Source of the DNA: Arsenophonus endosymbiont of Aleurodicus dispersus
GTDB taxonomy: Bacteria > Pseudomonadota > Gammaproteobacteria > Enterobacterales > Enterobacteriaceae
Direction: 5' to 3'
Length of the DNA stretch: 64,000 nt
NCBI RefSeq assembly: GCF_900343015.1
Contig: NZ_LR025108.1
Coordinates: forward strand, 434,001 to 498,000
Part shown: positions 59,890 through 64,000 of the stretch, one piece after another
How positions within the stretch are numbered: position 1 is the first letter of the stretch
Layout of the letters: the number at the start of each line of letters is the position of its first letter
Made by a program: the position numbers and the translations under genes
The notes under the pieces: generated by a model
The model's database searches: none
Seen by the model: only the letters and a program-made list of their open reading frames with translations
Told to the model about the DNA's origin: nothing

Positions 59890-61614
59890 ATGATTTCAGG
59901 AATTTCAGTATCACCAGGTATTGCCTTTGGCAAGGCATTAATTCTCAAAGAAGCGCCAATTGTTGTCAATCAAAAAAAAATTTCTGGTTACCAAATTAGT
60001 AGTGAAATTAACCGCTTTGTTGCTGGTCGCAAAAAATCAATAGTACAATTAAAGATGATAAAAAAAACTACAGAAAAAAATATTGGTGAAGAAAAAGCGG
60101 AAATATTTGAAGGTCATATAATGCTGCTTGAAGATGAAGAACTTGAGCAGGAAGTTCTTTTTTTAATAAAAAAAGAGCGCAAAACTGCTGATTCAGCAGC
60201 TCAAAAAGTAATTGAAGAACAAGCAACAGCATTAGAAGAATTAAATGACCAATACCTTAAAGAGCGTGCTATTGACGTAAGAGATATTGGTAAACGCTTA
60301 CTAAAAAATATTTTAGGGTTGCCTATTGTTGATCTTAGTTTAATTACAGAATCGGTCATTTTAGTTGCCGCAGATCTTAGCCCCTCTGAAACAGCACAAT
60401 TAAATTTTAAAAAAGTTCTTGGCTTTATTACTGATTTAGGCGGACTTACTTCTCATACTTCAATTATAGCCAGATCGCTAGAAATTCCGGCTATTGTTGG
60501 CACAAGTAATGCAACCAAGAACATCCAACTAAACGATTATCTTGTTTTAGATGCTATCAATAATCATGTTTATCAAAATCCATCTGATAGTGAGATTGAT
60601 AATCTTAAACAAATTAAAGAAGAATATTTACTTAAAAAAAGCGAGCTTGTAAAATTTAAAGGTTTGCCAGCAATAACTTTAGATGGTCATAAAGTTGAAG
60701 TTTGCGCTAATATTGGTACTATACGTGATGTAGAAGTTGCAGCACTTAATAGTGCTGAAGGTGTAGGTCTGTATCGCACTGAATTTATGTTTATGGATCG
60801 CAATAATTTACCTAGCGAAGAAGAACAATTTCAGGCTTATAAAGCAGTAGCAGAAGCTATGTGGCCACAAGCTATTATTATTCGTACCATGGATATTGGT
60901 GGAGATAAAGATCTTGCATATATGAACCTACCAAAAGAGGATAATCCATTTCTTGGTTGGCGAGCAATTCGTATTTCCCTTGATCGCAAAGAGATTCTGC
61001 ATGCTCAATTGCGTGCTATCTTAAGAGCATCTGCCATCGGCAAACTACGTATTATGTTTCCTATGGTCATTTCTGTAGAAGAAATTCGTACCCTTAAAGA
61101 AGAGTTAGTAATACTTAAACAGCAGTTAACTGATGAAAAGCACGCTTTTGATCATTCGATTGAAGTTGGAATAATGATTGAAACACCAGCCGCTGCGATT
61201 ATTGCGCATCACTTAGCAAAAGAAGTTGATTTTTTTAGTATCGGTACCAATGATCTAACACAGTATACATTAGCCGTTGATCGTGGGAATGATCTTATTT
61301 CTCATCTTTATAATCCCATGTCTCCTTCAGTGTTAAAACTTGTTAAACAAGTTATTGATGCATCTCATTCAGAAGGTAAATGGACAGGTATGTGTGGTGA
61401 GCTTGCTGGTGATGAACGTGCTACAGTATTATTACTTGGTATGGGATTAGATGAATTTAGTATGAGTGCAATATCCATCCCAAATATAAAAAAAATTATC
61501 CAAAATGCAAATTACAAAGATGCAAAAACATTAGCAGAACAAGCTCTTAATCAACCAACAGCAAAGGAATTGATGGATTTGGTTGAAACATGTTTAAAAA
61601 AAACACTTTGCTAA
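59890..61614 (+). CDS. ptsI: phosphotransferase system enzyme I
   Basis: Enzyme I takes phosphate from phosphoenolpyruvate and passes it to HPr. I start it at 59890 ([17 protein letters not shown]), giving 574 residues against 575 in E. coli; an ATG at 59854 would add 12 unrelated residues. The phosphorylated His189 lies in [13 protein letters not shown] (E. coli GGRTSHTSIMARS). The PEP-binding region ([37 protein letters not shown], catalytic Cys) is complete. The gene is intact although crr downstream is not. Confidence 0.96.
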   Translation: MISGISVSPGIAFGKALILKEAPIVVNQKKISGYQISSEINRFVAGRKKSIVQLKMIKKTTEKNIGEEKAEIFEGHIMLLEDEELEQEVLFLIKKERKTADSAAQKVIEEQATALEELNDQYLKERAIDVRDIGKRLLKNILGLPIVDLSLITESVILVAADLSPSETAQLNFKKVLGFITDLGGLTSHTSIIARSLEIPAIVGTSNATKNIQLNDYLVLDAINNHVYQNPSDSEIDNLKQIKEEYLLKKSELVKFKGLPAITLDGHKVEVCANIGTIRDVEVAALNSAEGVGLYRTEFMFMDRNNLPSEEEQFQAYKAVAEAMWPQAIIIRTMDIGGDKDLAYMNLPKEDNPFLGWRAIRISLDRKEILHAQLRAILRASAIGKLRIMFPMVISVEEIRTLKEELVILKQQLTDEKHAFDHSIEVGIMIETPAAAIIAHHLAKEVDFFSIGTNDLTQYTLAVDRGNDLISHLYNPMSPSVLKLVKQVIDASHSEGKWTGMCGELAGDERATVLLLGMGLDEFSMSAISIPNIKKIIQNANYKDAKTLAEQALNQPTAKELMDLVETCLKKTLC

Positions 61615-61663
61615 AATCATCAACTAACTTATGATAATAAAATAATTAATTAGTAGAAGATCA

Positions 61664-61930
61664 ATGGGTCTGTTTGATCCACTTAAATCACTGGTTTAAG
61701 ATGATAAAAATAGTGCCCCTATTGATGTAGAAGATGTTCCAGACGTTGTTTTTTCCGAAAACATTGTTTGTTATGGCATTGCCATTAAGCCAACAAAATT
61801 GTGGCTCCAGTTGATGGTACTGTTGGTAAAATCTTCTAAACAAACAATGCCTTTTCTATTTAATCAGATAATGGTATTTAGTTATTTTTCCATTTTGGTG
61901 TTGGAATTAAAGGTCAAGGGTGAAGGCTTC
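61664..61930 (+). pseudogene. crr: crr remnant (glucose-specific enzyme IIA)
   Basis: EIIA-Glc takes phosphate from HPr, and it activates adenylate cyclase and inhibits sugar permeases. The sequence starts MGLFDPLKSLV, hits a stop, then gives IDVEDVPDVVFSENIV, GIAIKPT, IVAPVDGTVGKIF and, with further stops, LFFHFGVGI, all matching E. coli Crr. The C-terminal half cannot be read. It is in its normal place after ptsI. Confidence 0.93.
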
Positions 61931-62923
61931 ACACGTAAAAAAATAAACCACGATTCTTATCTTCATTAATTATTTATTAATGGAACTTATCCTCTGTTTC
62001 GCTGTTTAATAATAATGACCCAGTGGAAAGAGAGCGATCTCCTACAAATATAAGTTATTATTGTGCAGATTAAATCTAAATAATACCACTTACTTGCTAA
62101 GTAGCTAAAACATTATTTTATGGCACTTAATTTTTAAGGATACTCCATTTGCTAAACTATGAGTTATATGAGTAGTGAGAAATACAATTAATTGTTAACA
62201 TATTAGTTTAATTTTAATCATGGGAATAATTCCCTTGCACTGCATTTGGTTAGATTTTAGGAAATAGTATTTCTATCTATGTATTCTATACTGTGTTAAT
62301 ATCTTCATTGATGATTTAAATTCCGGATATTAAAATCTGGAACAATTGTTGAGCAGGGATCAACTTTTAAAATTTAGCAATTCCCTGCGTCTGCTACAGA
62401 AAATATTATAATACTGGTAGATCACCGCTATCAAGCAATGGTGGTACTCTATAATAGCCTACCTACCTCTATTTTTTTCTAAAAAACACGTGAACCATAA
62501 GTATGATTGTTTGGCTGTGGATTTTATTTAACTACTGATTATAGTTTTGAATAAGATTTTATGCACTGGCATAAAAATGCTGTGATATATATTTTGTTAT
62601 TAAATATCGCAATAAGCCACGCGGCGCAGGATGTTGGTAATAATTTACTTAAGGCATACCTCATATTTGAAAAAATAAAGAGCCTGGTGTGAGCACGAAC
62701 TCCAATTTCAATTACGAAGGCGATGAGGCGATGTTACACAGAATTTAATCCGGTATGCGTTCGTGTAATCCTGTTCTGGCTGGCAGTAGAACAGAATCAA
62801 TTTTCATGTCCTTATCACCACTAGTACGCTTGGAATATAACGATTATCTTAAATCGTCCAATTAAGATGAAGAAAAACTTTATAACTATTTTGGAATAGA
62901 AAAAATTGGGTATAAAGATTTTT
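61931..62923. other. spacer with an unrecognised decayed gene
   Basis: Near its end, about 62690-62940 on the plus strand, one frame reads VSTNSNFNYEGDEAMLHRI, a stop, SGMRSCNPVLAGSRTESIF and, after another stop, [20 protein letters not shown]. This looks like a lost protein gene, but I do not recognise its family. Upstream, ILVDHRYQAMVVLYNSL is also protein-like. Nothing here is intact. Confidence 0.4.
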
Positions 62924-64000
62924 TTAAGTGTGTAATTTGTCATTAATTTTTTTACGATGTGTTATTAGAAGTTTTCGCTTATGTAAATACGTTGACGTCA
63001 ATTTATTTTTCTTACCGGCATAAGGGTTATCGCCTTCTTTAAATTGAATACGAATCGGTGTCCCCGTAACCTGTAATGTACGGCGAAAATAGTTTATTAA
63101 ATAACGTTTGTAAGAATCTGGTAATTTAGCTACTTGATTGCCATGGATGACCACAGTAGGTGGATTATAACCACCGGCATGAGCATATTTCATTTTTACT
63201 CTGCGACCTTGTATCAGAGGTGGCTGATATTTTTCTTCTGCTATTTTCATAATACGCGTTAATAAGGACGTACTTATTCGCCGTGTTGCCGACTCATAAG
63301 CTTCATGAATAGATTCAAATAAATTACCTATCCCACTACCATGTAACGCTGAAATAAAATGCACTTTGGCAAAATTAATAAAACCTAATCGCAAATCAAG
63401 CATATCTTTTATCGATTGGCGAGCTTCTTGCGACATACTATCCATTTTATTGAATACAATCACAAAAGAACGTCCAGCATTTAAAATAAAGCCTAGTAAT
63501 GATAAGTCTTGACTAGAAATGCCTTCTCTGGCATCAATAACAAGTAAAACAACATTAGCATCATCAATTGATTGCAACGTTTTGATCACCGAAAATTTTT
63601 CGAAAGTTTCAGTTATTTTCCCCCGTTTACGAACCCCCGCAGTATCAATCAGGATATACTCACATCCGTCCCGTTCCATCGGAATATAAATGCTATCACG
63701 GGTTGTACCTGGAATATTATAAATAACTACCCGATCTTCTCCTAAAATACGATTAGTTAAAGTTGATTTACCGACATTAGGCTGACCAACTATTGCTAAT
63801 TTAATTGGTAGTGAACGCTGATTAAAGACTTTTTCTTCATTATTGTAAATATTATTTTTCTCTTCCTGAGCAAGCAAATAAGCTGCATTGGATTTCTCTG
63901 GAGAGAATTCAATATTATTAGCTAATTTTAGCGATGAATATGTAGAAGCCAGTTTTTTAACCAGTTGATTAATACCGCGTCCATGAGATGCGGCAATAGG
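62924..64000 (-). CDS. der: ribosome assembly GTPase Der, C-terminal part (5' end outside window)
   Basis: Der has two tandem G domains and a KH-like domain and is needed for 50S assembly. The frame is open to the window edge, where [17 protein letters not shown] closes the first G domain. The second G domain shows [14 protein letters not shown] (G1), [10 protein letters not shown] (G3) and NKMD (G4). The KH-like end is complete. A TTG at 63877 is internal, not a start. The linker between the G domains differs from E. coli and is less acidic. Confidence 0.95.
   Translation of the reverse strand, partial: PIAASHGRGINQLVKKLASTYSSLKLANNIEFSPEKSNAAYLLAQEEKNNIYNNEEKVFNQRSLPIKLAIVGQPNVGKSTLTNRILGEDRVVIYNIPGTTRDSIYIPMERDGCEYILIDTAGVRKRGKITETFEKFSVIKTLQSIDDANVVLLVIDAREGISSQDLSLLGFILNAGRSFVIVFNKMDSMSQEARQSIKDMLDLRLGFINFAKVHFISALHGSGIGNLFESIHEAYESATRRISTSLLTRIMKIAEEKYQPPLIQGRRVKMKYAHAGGYNPPTVVIHGNQVAKLPDSYKRYLINYFRRTLQVTGTPIRIQFKEGDNPYAGKKNKLTSTYLHKRKLLITHRKKINDKLHT

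Overview
The window comes from an AT-rich member of the Enterobacterales (Gammaproteobacteria) whose genome is being reduced, most likely a host-restricted insect symbiont. The intact proteins read closely like their Escherichia coli, Proteus and Providencia counterparts. An Arsenophonus-like (Morganellaceae) identity is my best guess, but it is an inference. About sixty genes are intact. Between them lie long spacers in which many ancestral enterobacterial genes can still be recognised as broken, non-translatable remnants in their original order and strand. I found no CRISPR array, insertion sequence, prophage or toxin system, and no convincing new multi-gene system.

Region by region. 1-11209: the end of the S10 operon (rplB to rpsQ), the complete spc operon (rplN to rpmJ, with secY) and the alpha operon (rpsM, rpsK, rpsD, rpoA, rplQ), all on the plus strand. 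11210-13139: fmt and def (minus), with rsmB, trkA, mscL and zntR missing. 13851-14571: a collapsed rRNA operon, in which an rrn P1-like promoter, leader and 16S-23S spacer traces, a 5S gene with an 18-base deletion, a tRNA-Asp remnant and an intact tRNA-Trp survive without 16S or 23S. 15525-30229 (minus): rplI-rpsR-priB-rpsF, rlmB, rnr, dead nsrR, purA, hflC, hflK, dead hflX, hfq, miaA, mutL, dead amiB, tsaE. 30863-35216: orn, dead rsgA, psd, dead mscM. 35461-42780: yigL, dead pldB, corA, uvrD (frameshifted tail), yigB, remnants of cyaY and cyaA. 42922-43360: tRNA-Pro, tRNA-His, tRNA-Arg (the argX cluster without leuT). 43862-50330: the whole enterobacterial common antigen (wec) cluster in ruins, followed by intact rho and trxA. 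52985-53495: dead gppA. 53975-61930: tRNA-Val, gltX, ligA, dead zipA, dead cysK, intact ptsH and ptsI, dead crr. 62924-64000: der, cut by the window edge.

What is kept is core translation, secretion (SecY), transcription and its termination (RpoA, Rho), tRNA modification (MiaA, TsaE), translation-start processing (Fmt, Def), RNA turnover (Orn, RNase R, Hfq), membrane-protease control (HflK, HflC), DNA repair (MutL, UvrD, LigA), phosphatidylethanolamine synthesis (Psd) and the soluble PTS proteins. What is lost is surface polysaccharide, stress and nitric-oxide regulation, cAMP signalling, an amidase and ZipA of cell division, and cysteine synthase. Three genes in tight operons (rplE, rpsE, priB) have lost their original stop codon and now run a few codons into the next gene. 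RNase R lacks its N-terminal helix-turn-helix domain. These show drift even in retained genes.
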